Shown piece after piece: positions 43,919-55,376 of a DNA stretch of 64,000 nt. Each line of letters starts with the position of its first letter. Within the stretch, counting starts at the first letter, position 1. The position numbers and the translations under genes are program-made. This DNA comes from Alitta virens (taxonomy: Eukaryota; Annelida; Polychaeta; Phyllodocida; Nereididae): assembly GCA_932294295.1 (NCBI GenBank), contig OW028579.1:1505085-1569084 (forward strand). Reading direction: 5' to 3'. The notes beneath the pieces were generated by a model. It saw only the letters and a program-made list of their open reading frames with translations, was not told the origin of the DNA and ran no database searches.

Positions 43919-46714
43919 TCATGATAATGAATCTTTCTTATCAAAATTAACATTGTTCTCCTTACTAGGGGAATCTGAATGGTCAGAGACTTGTATGACA
44001 ATTTCAGGCAGATGCAGAGCCATACCGCGCGGCAGGCTGTCTTGCGAAGCACGCTTGGCCCTTGGTGTCGGAGAAGACGGTGGGCGACATGGACTGACCA
44101 TCAGATTATTACTAGCATAGTCAGGATGGATCCCAGGAGATGTGGGGGGTGTCATGTGGTGTCTCAGGGGGCTTACAGTAAGGGTATTACCACTGGGGTA
44201 TGTTGTAATGTGCACTTGGTCCTCATGGCAAGATGACGGGAGTTTCAAGTCACGCGGCGGTTGCGCCAACGGTGATACTGGTCGCATGTGTGACAAAGGC
44301 AGTTCATGACTTCTCTGCCTCACCAAAGACGATCGTCGTGGCTGAACTTGAACCTGCAAGAAAGGAGATTCATGGCTCCTCTGTTTCATCAAGGGACTCT
44401 TCAAAGCTTGCTGAAGGAGTGGGGATGAAGGCTTGTTAAGGTATGTCCCCAGACTCTCTTGCCTCACAAGTGGTGATAGTGGCCTAGGCTTGCTGACTGG
44501 TAAGCCCTCTCCATGAGGTTTAACAGGTAATTTTTCAGGACGAGCAATTGGAATCTTTGGTGCTGCAGATTCCTGGCTTGAGCTGGACTGCCTTCTCAGT
44601 GGAGAATCCGATCCTCTCCTCTTGATGAAGATAGGTCCAAAAAGCTGTGAGGTGACCAAAGGAGAGTCATGACTTTGGCTCAAGCCACTTGGGAGATTGG
44701 ACTGCTGTTTTTGTGGCTTAGCAAACGTAGCATCAAAGCTTTCCTGGCGTGCAAAAGGACTCTCAATGCTAAACTGTCTTCTGAAAGCTTCTTGACTATA
44801 CGCTCTCAACACTTTACCTCCGTCAATGCTTGGCTGTCTCATGATAGCCCGGGCATCAAAACTTGATGCTCGCATTAAATGTCCTTGTAAACCCAATCTA
44901 AATGGAATGGCAGATCCATCGTGTGAGGAATGATCAACACTCGCTGTCCGGGATCTGGCATCAAAGCTTGCTGCCCTCATAAACTGTCCGTGGGCACTTA
45001 AGGGTCTCAGATTCATCGAGGGGGTCAATGAAGGTGCAGAATCCTGTGAGCTTTGTCTTGTCACTGACCCCGAGTCCTGGCTAGATTGGGCTGTCCAGTA
45101 TGATTCCCCACTCAGTTGACGAATGAGTTGGGAGTGTTGCAATGACAGCGGCAGCAATCGACTGGAATCTTGACTGGATTGAGAATCCTGACTCGTCTGT
45201 CGATAATGATGTGTAGTATAGCGTAACAAACGAGAGTCAAAGCTTGTTTGGTGCATCAGTTTAGCCTTTTTGATTTCAGAGTCCACACTACGCTGCCTGA
45301 TTGGGGCAGACTGCGTTGATTGATTAGTTCTTGAGGAGTCTGTGCTGGACTGACGCGGTGGGATTGTACGACCTAAAATTTTCAAACTTATCAAATCACC
45401 ATCCATGGCAGCCTTGTCTCCACAGAATTCATATTGATGCTGTTCCTTTAATTTTCTCTTCATTCGTCTCCATTTGAAGAAACGTCTTTTCAGTTTATCC
45501 AAGACTACGCATACGAGAAACAATACTAACATCCCAGTCAATGTGCAGGCTGTATACCAGCCCATCATAGGGTCATAAACCAAAGGACCTAGTGTTGATT
45601 TGTTAGAGTCAACTATTGGTCGTGACTTCTGTCTTGGAATATTTTCGGTAATGCTGCTTGGTGGCTGTGTACTGCAAGTCATGTTTTCTTTTGGCACCTC
45701 AAACAGAGTCAAATCCTTGACTGTTGGAGGATTAAAGCAAACAGGAATATTGTTCCTGTTCCACTTCAGTTGTTGGTTGAAACTGTCCATCAACCAACTT
45801 TGAAGGGGTAGCAGTTCACAATCACAACTGAGAGGATTTCCAGAGATATTAAAATACTGAAGATTGATTAAGTGTTGGTAAGGTTTAGCTTGAACTGAAA
45901 TCATATTGTTATGGGCTAAATCCAATGCTCTGAGGTATATTTGGTTCTGAAACGTGTCAGAGTGGATCTTCTCAATACGCATGTTACTTAAGTTCAAGTC
46001 TTCCAAATTAAGCTGTCTATGGAATACCTCAGGGGCCAGCTCTTTGACTGGGTTTTTATGCAGACTGAGCTTTTTAAGATTGTACAGCGAATGGAATGAT
46101 CCATTTGGTAAAGACTTTATGGAGTTGGAATCAAGACTCAAACTGTTCAGCCGATGATTGTGAATGAAAGTATCTTGGTGAAGGACAATAATCTGGTTCT
46201 CCCCAAGGTCGAGGGACTCAAGTTCGCGCAGATGGGAAAACACAACAGGATTTAACATGACAAGCTTATTCCTTCGTAGATTCAGAACTTGCACTTTAGG
46301 GACATGTCGGAAGGCACCAGATTCTATGGAGGAGATGAAATTATGGTCAAGGTAGAGGGAGATGAGAGATGACAACCGACTTAAAGTATGGTTTCCGAGA
46401 TGCGATATGGAGTTCTCGGATAACTTTAGATGCATGGTGTGTTGGGGAATGCTGGGGATTGATAACATCTGTTTCTGTGTGCACTCTACCGTAAATCCTG
46501 GATAACGATTGGAAGTGCAACTGCATAATCCAGGGCATGTTGCCAATGAAGAACACATTGGAATGTTAAGTAACATAACAATGACGAATGTCAAGACTAC
46601 AGAATGCACTTTTGGCTTTGACTTATGCCGTCTCCCCCAAACGATTTGCCACTTAAACACAAAATCTTTTTGTAATGTTTGGTACATTAGGGGTTTGGTT
46701 TCCACGTATTCCAT
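43919..46714 (-). CDS. Single-exon leucine-rich-repeat type I membrane protein with phospho-motif tail
   Basis: 931 codons without intron. The ATG (46714-46712) is in strong context (ACAATGG) and an in-frame TAA lies two codons upstream (46723-46721), which fixes the start. Residues about 37-56 are hydrophobic (signal or signal-anchor). An LRRNT cysteine cap (C60, C64, C66, C78), eight 24-residue LRRs (about 94-285) and an LRRCT cap (C297, C299, C326, C347) follow. A transmembrane helix (about 386-405) with basic stop-transfer KLKRRFFKWRRMKRKLK leads to a 525-residue cytoplasmic tail. The tail is Ser/Gln/Arg-rich with about 14 R-x-x-S-x-D/E sites (Ser457, 476, 508, 535, 556, 583, 592, 618, 629, 640, 649, 659, 802 by count). 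LRR ectodomains of this layout usually act in adhesion or receptor signalling. I do not recognise the tail or assign an orthologue; ligand unknown. Confidence 0.93.
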   Translation of the reverse strand: MEYVETKPLMYQTLQKDFVFKWQIVWGRRHKSKPKVHSVVLTFVIVMLLNIPMCSSLATCPGLCSCTSNRYPGFTVECTQKQMLSIPSIPQHTMHLKLSENSISHLGNHTLSRLSSLISLYLDHNFISSIESGAFRHVPKVQVLNLRRNKLVMLNPVVFSHLRELESLDLGENQIIVLHQDTFIHNHRLNSLSLDSNSIKSLPNGSFHSLYNLKKLSLHKNPVKELAPEVFHRQLNLEDLNLSNMRIEKIHSDTFQNQIYLRALDLAHNNMISVQAKPYQHLINLQYFNISGNPLSCDCELLPLQSWLMDSFNQQLKWNRNNIPVCFNPPTVKDLTLFEVPKENMTCSTQPPSSITENIPRQKSRPIVDSNKSTLGPLVYDPMMGWYTACTLTGMLVLFLVCVVLDKLKRRFFKWRRMKRKLKEQHQYEFCGDKAAMDGDLISLKILGRTIPPRQSSTDSSRTNQSTQSAPIRQRSVDSEIKKAKLMHQTSFDSRLLRYTTHHYRQTSQDSQSSQDSSRLLPLSLQHSQLIRQLSGESYWTAQSSQDSGSVTRQSSQDSAPSLTPSMNLRPLSAHGQFMRAASFDARSRTASVDHSSHDGSAIPFRLGLQGHLMRASSFDARAIMRQPSIDGGKVLRAYSQEAFRRQFSIESPFARQESFDATFAKPQKQQSNLPSGLSQSHDSPLVTSQLFGPIFIKRRGSDSPLRRQSSSSQESAAPKIPIARPEKLPVKPHGEGLPVSKPRPLSPLVRQESLGTYLNKPSSPLLQQALKSPLMKQRSHESPFLQVQVQPRRSSLVRQRSHELPLSHMRPVSPLAQPPRDLKLPSSCHEDQVHITTYPSGNTLTVSPLRHHMTPPTSPGIHPDYASNNLMVSPCRPPSSPTPRAKRASQDSLPRGMALHLPEIVIQVSDHSDSPSKENNVNFDKKDSLS

Positions 46715-46723
46715 TGTGATTTA

Positions 46724-49490
46724 TTATCAATAAATCAACCCCAATGGCATAAAAGTCTTTTCACATTAACATCATCTTTAAGTTTATTCCAGGGTTAACC
46801 CGCAATTTCTTTTTCACACACTAGCGTGGAATATGTTGGTCATAAATGTATATCCATGTTGTACGAAGACCGCTGTATGTTTGTACAGTATACGACGTCA
46901 TGTCATGCCGAATGAAGCAGTAAGTATTATTCCTCGCATTGTTTCCTGACAAATCACCTGGCAATCATAAACATCCAGTTGTATGTAACATCAAAGAATG
47001 GCAATCCGAGTAATCCATAAAGATGCACTGCATTGCATGACAAGAGCCATCAGCACAACATTGTTTACATGAAGTAAGGCTGAGTACAGAGGACTTCCAT
47101 TCATCATACTCAAATTCAAAGGAAATCTCGATGCAGATTTGTGACTCCAATTGCGTCAGTATTGTATGCTTAGCTGCATTCCCAGAATATTGTTTCTCTT
47201 CGAAAGGTGAGATTGGCCTATTGTTTTATTTCTCAATCGCGTTGCATGCACTAGAGACTGCAAAGGTTGACCATCTGCCGCTTGCCCGGGTCGCTTAGAT
47301 ACCAAGGCCAAATGGAAGAAAAGAATCAAAGGTAGGCCAGTGCTGAAAAAAGTTATCTGTCAATATCAGTATTAATGAATTAACTGCTTGCATGTGCCCT
47401 GACTGAATGGCCTTCGATACACGTCACATGACAAGTGCCTCAGTCATGCTGGTGTGTGATTGTAATGTATGCATGGTAAATGTCCTTTATCGTTCGCTAG
47501 TGCCATGGCCCTGTCCGCATGGATGGCGGAAAGGCATGGTCCGGAAGTACATCCAATCCGTATCAAGAACACATCAATCGCCTGACCTTCAAACGCACAG
47601 GTGACCTACAAATGACATCAGAACGGAAATGATGTCACAATGTAATTAGGTTGAATCCCGAGGGAACGATGTGGCTGTTCTGCTGTGCTGTCCTCTTGTA
47701 CAAGTAGTAAATAGCTGGCCTGCTGCCACGTAAAGGCAATATACAGCGAATCTGAGTTATCGGTCGGCAGCAATCTCAAGTCATTAACCTACGGATGGCT
47801 CGCGTGTAGTATTGGGCAAATGATGGTCACTTTGGATCCTTCAATTACAGCTGTAGCTTAAGTCTGCCACATTCTGAATCACCCCGAAGCAGACATGAAA
47901 GCCGTATGGCAAGGGACCTAAAACCAGTCGTGACAGCTCGACGCTTGGCACCACATGCAAGAAAGGTCGTTTGTAGGTGTACTTTGTTTGGACAGCCAAA
48001 TCGACTGCTGGGAGCTATCCCAAGTGACTGCACTCTAAAAACGTTACTTTGTCGTTCTGCTAATGCTCGTGGGGAGCATAGAGGAACCTGACCTAGAACC
48101 GGAAGTAAATTAAGGCCACAGATTTCGCTGGGTGAAGATGTCAACCCTGCGTACGAGTGCTTTTAAGATTGTTACTGCAGTGAGTGGTTGAAATATTCAC
48201 CTTTCCTTCCTGAAATTCTGCTGCTGAGATGAATCCAAAGTTGTTCGTAGCTTATTACAACCAGTCTACTCAGCAGATTTTAATCTAGCGTAATGAGTCT
48301 TTTCAAGAACAAAGTCCACAACAACAGATGATGAAGTTTATATATATATATATATGTGTGTGTATATATATATAATATATTTAACTGTACTTTAATCTTT
48401 CACAGATGCTTCAGCTCAAGGGTGTAAGAAACTGCTGTTACAGTTCACCTCTGTTTTGTTCAGGATACATTCCAGCATGAATCATTTGCTGATTGTAACT
48501 TGCTGTATTCTAATTGTCACTTGCAGTATTCCGCTCAGACAGTAATATATTGTCAGGTAATCCACTTGTCTTCAGTAGTATGTCACAGTAAAGATCATGC
48601 TGCAGGCAATACATCTTCCTCTGCCTCAGCAGCAGCATCAGCAACAGCATCAGTAGCTGCCCTGGCCCGCCCGTCGAGTCTAGCACAGCAATAATGAAAT
48701 GCTAGAGGTTGTCTGGGTGACCACTTAGGCCATCTTCCTTAGCTCCAAGCAAAATCACTCACACCCAAAGACCGATTTCCTTGCAACAGTCACACTGATA
48801 TTTCTATCTCCATTTAATGGGTTTCTGGAAAGTAATATGTCACAAAGGTGTCACAAAGTTGTCACAATGTAGTTATAATGGTGTCACATTGAAGTCACTA
48901 AATTGCTGCAATAGACTCACAGCTGTTCAATGTTTTCATTGCATTCACAACATTGTCAAAATGGTATATGCTGATGAAGAAATTATACACAACACCAAAT
49001 TTGAATGGTAATGTTTTGTTTTCCAAAATTTTAGCAAAAATGTTTCAAGATAATCCCTTTATAGCATGGGAATTAGGATGACAGCTGTTTTGAAAGAGCC
49101 ACACAGTGCATTTTCTCCTGTTTTATTCTAGGTATTCCAATTACCTCCAAATATGGCTTTCCTCTGCTTGCCTGTGGTAAAGGTCAAAGCAACATTTGTG
49201 CAGCTGGAAATACCATATTGCAAACCTCCTATTGTTAACTGATCAGCAATGGTATAAACACCATAGCAACGAGCTTATTAATTGTAATGCACATTCTTGC
49301 CCTGTATGTACAGAGTTATTAATCTTCTTTAGGATCTAATAAGATTATTTTCAGACAGTTGTGGAGCCTATGTGTACACCAAGAATAAGCTGTTATTAGC
49401 TGGAGACTGCAGGGGTTCCAAGTGGTCTGTAAACACTTCTCTCCTCGCTTGCGACACTGATCACATCGGCATTATGCATATGGACTCAAG
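46724..49490. other. 5' flank of the LRR gene, relatively GC-rich 47.2-48.1 kb
   Basis: No TATA box in the expected place for the minus-strand gene. The stretch 47270-48150 has more CpG and GC than its surroundings and could hold the promoter or a 5' UTR exon (inference). Small frames (47845-48144 minus; 48500-48694 plus, ending in an Ala/Ser-rich run) match nothing known to me. (TA)n at 48339-48375. Confidence 0.4.
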
Positions 49491-49830
49491 TGACGTCACG
49501 ACGTTACGTCATAAAGAACGTCATGGACGTTTTTACGTCATTGTGTAATCAAAGGATTCCTGTTGCGTCTACTGCTGTGCATTAGTAATTAAGGTTGCAA
49601 TGCAGTCTCTTGTTGGTCCTTGATTGTCTTCAGTTTTTGAAAATAAAAGTTGCTCAAGTTTTGATAACCAAATGCTTCTCCAATCACATCCTATATTCTC
49701 CGCTATCTCATCTTTGAATATATCCAATTTAATCACATTTCTGAGACGTTCCAATTTCCAACGTAATTACGTCCAATGACGTCACATTGACGTATTGACA
49801 ACAACGTCTATATGGACGTTGCGTTTCATG
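49491..49830. promoter_or_regulatory. Cluster of ACGTCA (CRE-like) sites
   Basis: TGACGTCA at about 49493-49500, then TTACGTCAT, AACGTCAT and TTACGTCATT within 55 bases; a second group near 49758-49825 has ATTACGTCC, ATGACGTCAC and TTGACGTATTG. CREB/ATF factors bind this word; whether this is an enhancer is inference. Confidence 0.45.
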
Positions 49831-51737
49831 AATAATTAACTGGTTGGTCAGCTAGCTGGGCTGCTGCAGCAACTCCCTCATGTGTGAGGGCTGATAGCAT
49901 CTATCTTGCTTCATATGAAGAAAAAATGGCCGTGTAATAATCCCATGTCAGGGGCATTCAATAATATGTATCCATCGTGGAAATATTGAGTTACGGCGTT
50001 TCCATGGCAACCGAGTATAATTTTTGTTGTTACAGTGATTATGTAAGGTGGTGATATTCAGGAAATTGGCTGATTTCCTTGATTTCAGAAATAATTAGAT
50101 TCTATTTTTTATAAATAATAATTTCTAAACATAAATCCAGGCATAAATAATAATTCTAATATTTGCTTGTTGAACCTGTTGTTGATGATATTTCAACAAA
50201 AACATTTCAGGATAGATTTCAGCTCAGACAGCGATTTCATCTGATAAAAAGGAGCCCCTACCGAAGAAAATGATCCTGATGTTTCTTTGACAGGCAATCC
50301 ATCATTCCTGTTCACTGTGGGACACCACTTGACTCCAGGGCAAATTCTGCTAAATCGGATGGTCACGTGAGCTCCCCATAAAAAAAAGGCATTATTATGG
50401 ACACTGATGGTATGCAGACTTCTGAGGTATCAATTTCCAGCAATTTCCAATGTCATTCCTGAAGTCTGGTCCAATTTCTCAGGAATATAATTCCCTGTGA
50501 TATGCCAGTGTGTTGAGCCTGAAGTCTTTGGAATGACTTAAAACAGAATTGTGTCAAGAGTGTTCCCAAACAAATTTATCATAATTTAGACAATCGGTGT
50601 CTTAAAAAACACACTTTGCGCAGTGCTTAAACATTTGACTGTTTCTTCCTCACGAAAATGTGTTCAAAAGATGAACATTGACACTAATCTCTTGAAGTCC
50701 ACTCTTGGAATGTCAAGTGTCTTATAATAGGTTGTGTCAAAATATGAACACTTTCTTGAGAAATAAATCCTTTTGTGTAATAGTAGTTTATTCCAAATAG
50801 TGGTCTTAGTACCTGACCCTTCCACGGGGTTCTCCACCATCAATATGGATGGCAGAATTGACCACTCCACTTCAGACCTCTTCAGACCCTGCACGTCAGG
50901 CCCTTAATGACCATTACAGGCTTCTGCTCTCGAGGACCTCCTGGGGTCCAATTGGAGAATGGAAAGTACGTTGCTTAAGAAACCGTTGACCTTTGTGTCC
51001 TCTCGATTTGCCCTCAAGGGCAGCGGTCACATGTCGCTTAGCTGAGCTGCATTTGAGTCTGAAATAACAAAAGAAAACTGTGGTTATTATCAAGCCAAAC
51101 ATCAGCCTACTAAACGGCATAGTTGGACAATACAAAGGGGTAAAGTCTAATCTAAAATGTTATGGATCTTGATGTGAAGAGTGTTTAGCAGTGATGCTGT
51201 AAACGGGGTATCCTTGATTGTTTATGTGTCTGTCTGTCTGTCTGTCTACCTGTCTAGCTGACTGTCTAGCTGTCTGTCTGTCTGTCCCAGGTAATATCAT
51301 TTCCAAGAGAACAATGCCAGGTACTAGGACTCATTGAGAATTAAACAGGCGATAATAGGATTTCTAAAACCAGTATAAAAGTCTAATTAGACTTTATAGC
51401 TCAGTGGAACCCCTCCTTAGCCACCTCACTAATAGGTTCACCCGAGTTATATTGGCAAAGTATGTATTTGTGGTATATTACATGCCAGGTCAGGCCCACG
51501 TTGAACTCACATGACATGTTCGCTGCGAAATATCAAATGGAATCTTGCCGTTACAGTCGTATGCAATGAAGTGCAGTCAAATCCTTATTCTATTGTGACA
51601 TGAAATTACCTTGCTTGATTGAGTTTTAAAGTATATTTAAGGACAAGAAAGCAAATATACCTTGTTTTGACAGGCGAATGATTGCTTACATAATTGGCTT
51701 TAAATTAAGAAAAGCTTCTAGTACAGTAAGTTTTATT
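49831..51737. other. No recognisable gene
   Basis: A (GTCT)n microsatellite lies at 51225-51286. Short open frames at 50664-50894 and 50914-51135 (-) match no known family. Confidence 0.45.
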
Positions 51738-52085
51738 AAAACGGGCCTGTTAAATTGAAACTAGACAAGGCTGGATAAGTTCTGCTATACGATGCTATCT
51801 GAAACTAAACATACCTGTCTGACTATAGCTGGCTTCTCAAAGCCGGATCTAAAAAGACATGCAGCACCCTTTAGAGTTACCCATATTTGTCATTTTTTAT
51901 TGAAAAGATGCATGTCTATTGTACATACATAGTTATGATATATTATATACATTTCTTACATTTACCAAAGCTTCATATTTTTTTGTGGTGGTAAGTCGTC
52001 TATAAGCCAGGAGTAGACAGAATCGGCTGGCTTTAGCCAGTTATAGTTACAGCCAGGAATAGGTTGCTACAGCCATCTGGAATCA
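51738..52085 (+). repeat. M3 dispersed repeat, copy 2
   Basis: CTGCTATACGATGCTATCTG and CTATAGCTGGCTTCTCAAAG match copies at 14287 and 57037; the right half (AGCCAGTTATAGTTACAGCC) matches only the latter. Confidence 0.75.
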
Positions 52086-53105
52086 ACCACATTTTATCAT
52101 ATATATGTTTATGAAAAGAACTGTATGGGTTACCAGAAACTCAAAACAATGGTGATGTCAAGCTTTGTTGCATTCCAGCCATAATGGCGCTGTACGTCAG
52201 GTTTCCTACCATTTATTATAACATTGGTACTTCATGTGTAAACTGGTAACAGTCCAATAAATGGTTGGCGATATATACGTATTTTAGGAAAGCATTTCCT
52301 AAGCTTGAAAACTGACAGTTATTCTTCTAATATTCATAAAAATTGTGTTCTATATTCTATAGATCTACAGCTTAGATTTCACTCCCCGCAGGCTTATACA
52401 ATGCATCATTCTGTGACATTTCCAATAGAAAAACAATCTCTTTGTTGATTGTTTTCGAATTTCTGCTTCAAAGCAGATATAATGCAAAAAAAAAAAAGTC
52501 TAGCAAGAACAGCATGAAATTTTAATGAATCCTGCTGTTGCAACTTGATAATTAATTCTAAGCAACAACTTACACTAAAAATATGTAATTCATTGTAGCA
52601 AGGTCTGCTATTGACAAACCTGGCCCTAGATAAAGCAAACAAAAAATTGTATATCCAGGTGTCTCTGTTGTAGGTGAAATATAAGCTCGATGAGAACAAT
52701 TTACAAACCAGACTTAAGTGCATTCTAATAAATAGTACACTCAGTTAATGTCTAATTAAGATCTTATTATTAAGGCCACCTCACAATTAAGACCATAGTG
52801 ATTTGATCCAAAACCTGGCTTCAGCAATTTAAGTGACTTTTGATCGAGATCACTAATTAAAATCACCTCACCATTAAGACCTGAAAATGCTGCACTCGAC
52901 TTACGGTGTATATTAGGGTGCAACAGAAGAACCCTGCTGTATGCCTTATCAAATCTACTAGGTTGGTTGGAGATTCATATATCTGATGATATATGTGAAT
53001 ATAACAGTATGCCAATCCATCACTCTGTGTATGATCATGATGATACTTCAGTTTCAATATAACCGTCTTTATCGTTGTACTGTATGACTGCAGAGTGAGC
53101 ATTTC
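52086..53105. other. No recognisable gene; R4 piece at 52739-52880
   Basis: The R4 words GGCCACCTCACAATTAAGAC and ATCACCTCACCATTAAGACC are present. The 105-codon minus frame at 52406-52723 is unrecognised. Confidence 0.45.
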
Positions 53106-53465
53106 TTCAATACAGTACAGTCAGAGGTTTAGTTGGATATTGGTATCATTGGTTAACACTGGTCATGGTGGAATTTCCATTTATTAAATTTATTTATTTA
53201 TTTAACATATACTATTCAGATAGCATTCGACATCGTATTGACGTTCGGCTCTATGTAGGCGAGGTCGGACCAACATCAGTTCCAACTTTGATCTTTTAAA
53301 TGTTAGAGGCGGAGATCTTGTAAAGCAGCTCAAATGGCAAACTGTGTCACAAAGAATGGATTATTTAGCAACTTTAATGTACAATAGTATTCATGGCAAT
53401 GCACCAGATCACCTATGTGAACTATATCACCATGGCCTGTGAATGTAATGACATTAATCAGGTCA
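53106..53465 (+). mobile_element. LINE fragment with P1-like insert (partner of 7928-8316)
   Basis: From about 53320 it reads LKWQTVSQRMDYLATLMYNS then IHGNAPDHLCEL, the WxxVxxRMxY...HGxAPxYL motif downstream of the reverse transcriptase core in Jockey/CR1 LINEs. The left part holds a P1-like remnant (53217-53287) and flank shared with 8121-8316. Confidence 0.75.
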
Positions 53466-53812
53466 TTGCCTGCTGATATTTTGTCTCTCTCGTTATTTCT
53501 GTCCATGTGACTATCGTAGTTTCTACATATCTGTAATTACACACCAACCCAGCCTGATAGCTGATGATAAGCATATTCTTATCTAAACATTGACAGCCCA
53601 TTGCCACCCCTCAGTTTCCATACAGGTCTCAGATGTTTATACTTGATATATATATATATAATTCACCAAAGTCATCTTAGTTATCAAATCATCATCAGCC
53701 GCCTCTTGGAGCTAGTAATATAAGATAAATTAGCAGCCTTGAGACATTTACAATACATTGCACAATGAAGCCACAACAAGCAGACCCAAAATAAATGCAG
53801 CTGGATATATGT

Positions 53813-54002
53813 GGTGGTGGTGGTGGATTAGGGCTTTACGTCCTGTATTTCTGCACCTGATGGGCTAATTAGGACAGGTAGGGACCATGGCAATGAGACG
53901 AAGGATGAAACAGCCATCCAACATAGGCTCGACCAGGAATTGAACCCGGGACCCAGTGGTTGGAAGCCCAGCACGCTACCACTGAGATGGGCCCCCACCC
54001 CC
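53813..54002 (-). mobile_element. SINE-1 copy, CCA-tail subtype
   Basis: Target-site duplication GCTGGATATATGT at 53800-53812 and 54003-54015, ending one or two bases before the next element. Confidence 0.93.
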
Positions 54003-54016
54003 GCTGGATATATGTA

Positions 54017-54387
54017 AAGCCCCCTTCACACATAGCCGGATCAGACGCCGGAGTGTCCCGGAGTAAAATTTCTTTCACTCTGGGGTGGTCCGGGAACAGA
54101 GAGCTGCAAATGACAACAAAAAAAGAAATGTTTGGCGGTGTACACGATGGCAATATGGTGTCAACAATGAGCAACACATATTAAATTACTCCAGGACCTC
54201 CGGCATGAAAAATTGAACATGTTTAATTTTTCCCCCGGAGGCCCACAGTGGTCCTGGATCGCCCCCGACAATGCCGGACAATGCCGGACAATGCCTGACA
54301 ATTGACAATGCCGGTACCACCCAGAGTATGCCAGAGTGATACCCCGGGATGCTCCGGCGTCTGATCCGGCTATGTGTGAAGGGGCTT
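54017..54387. mobile_element. 371-bp MITE with about 36-bp inverted ends
   Basis: Left AAGCCCCCTTCACACATAGC then CGGATCAGACGCCGGAG; right end is the complement, finishing GCTATGTGTGAAGGGGCTT. GC-rich interior with CCGGACAATG repeated (54282-54310). The SINE just upstream must have landed at its very edge. Confidence 0.9.
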
Positions 54388-55263
54388 AACTATTGGAAAT
54401 TGAAACCCTGCATGTGATTTGTGTTAAAACTGACACACATGCTCTGTAATGATACAATAAACAGGATGTATTTTTGCTATATTTTTCAGTAAACAGCTCT
54501 TATGGCAGCAGATAACAGGTTGTTTATTAATTGATAGTGTTCTAGCTAGCTACGTTTTAGCTGTAGATTGGACGTTTATTTTTAGAACCTGTAAGTCACC
54601 ACACGTCTATTTTGAGAATACAGGATTTTACTCCCAATGAAGCTGTCATATCTCATGAAGTCGAAGGTTATTCCATAATATATAATCAATGTTTCATCAG
54701 CCTCAGATTATACTATGTTGTGCTGTCGATCCTTGCATGCATGGCAGCCTATCGTGATAGCTGCAGCAAATGCAGTTTTTTTGTGTATGGCAAAATAATA
54801 TAAAAAGCCTTCAGCAAGGTGATTTTCTGAGACGATTTTTCTTATCACGTGTGTGCAACTCATTATGCAAGTAATCAGTCTGAGAACTTCCATCTGCCTC
54901 AAGTCAAGTAAGACCAGCTGCTAGGAAAAAGATTAGTGCATCCAGAAGATTCTTTCGGCAGCTGCTTGTCTAATCACTTACTTGCTCTTGCAAAATAGAA
55001 GACTTCATGCCATGAATTTGCAAAGACTTAGAAAGGAATTAAGGAGCTGCTGCTACGTCCCTTAAATGCAAATGAGCATTTCCCACAAGAGAGCTGTAGG
55101 CCTAGGGAGTGGTTTGCTGTTGAACATGACATTTGAATCCATTTTGCAGCATGTTGATTCTATTACGTATTATATTATGTTCTAGCCTTAAGAACGTCTC
55201 AAGAATGCCTTAAGAAGAGCATGTTTATTTTAAATTCAAGTGCATGTAAAACAAATTGACAAC
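54388..55263. other. No recognisable feature
   Basis: No supported coding, RNA or repeat signal. Confidence 0.4.
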
Positions 55264-55376
55264 ACATCTATTCTATTCTATCCTATCCTATCCTAACCTA
55301 TCCTATCCTATCCTATCCTATTCTATTCTATTCTATTCTATTTTATTCTATTACATTATATTCTATTCTATTCTAT
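55264..55376. repeat. (CTATT/CTATC)n pentanucleotide microsatellite
   Basis: About 22 units of CTATT, with CCTAT variants in the middle. Confidence 0.93.

Noticed and set aside
47845..48144. 99-codon minus frame near the LRR promoter
   Set aside because: No recognisable domain and no splice context; GC-rich DNA gives long frames.
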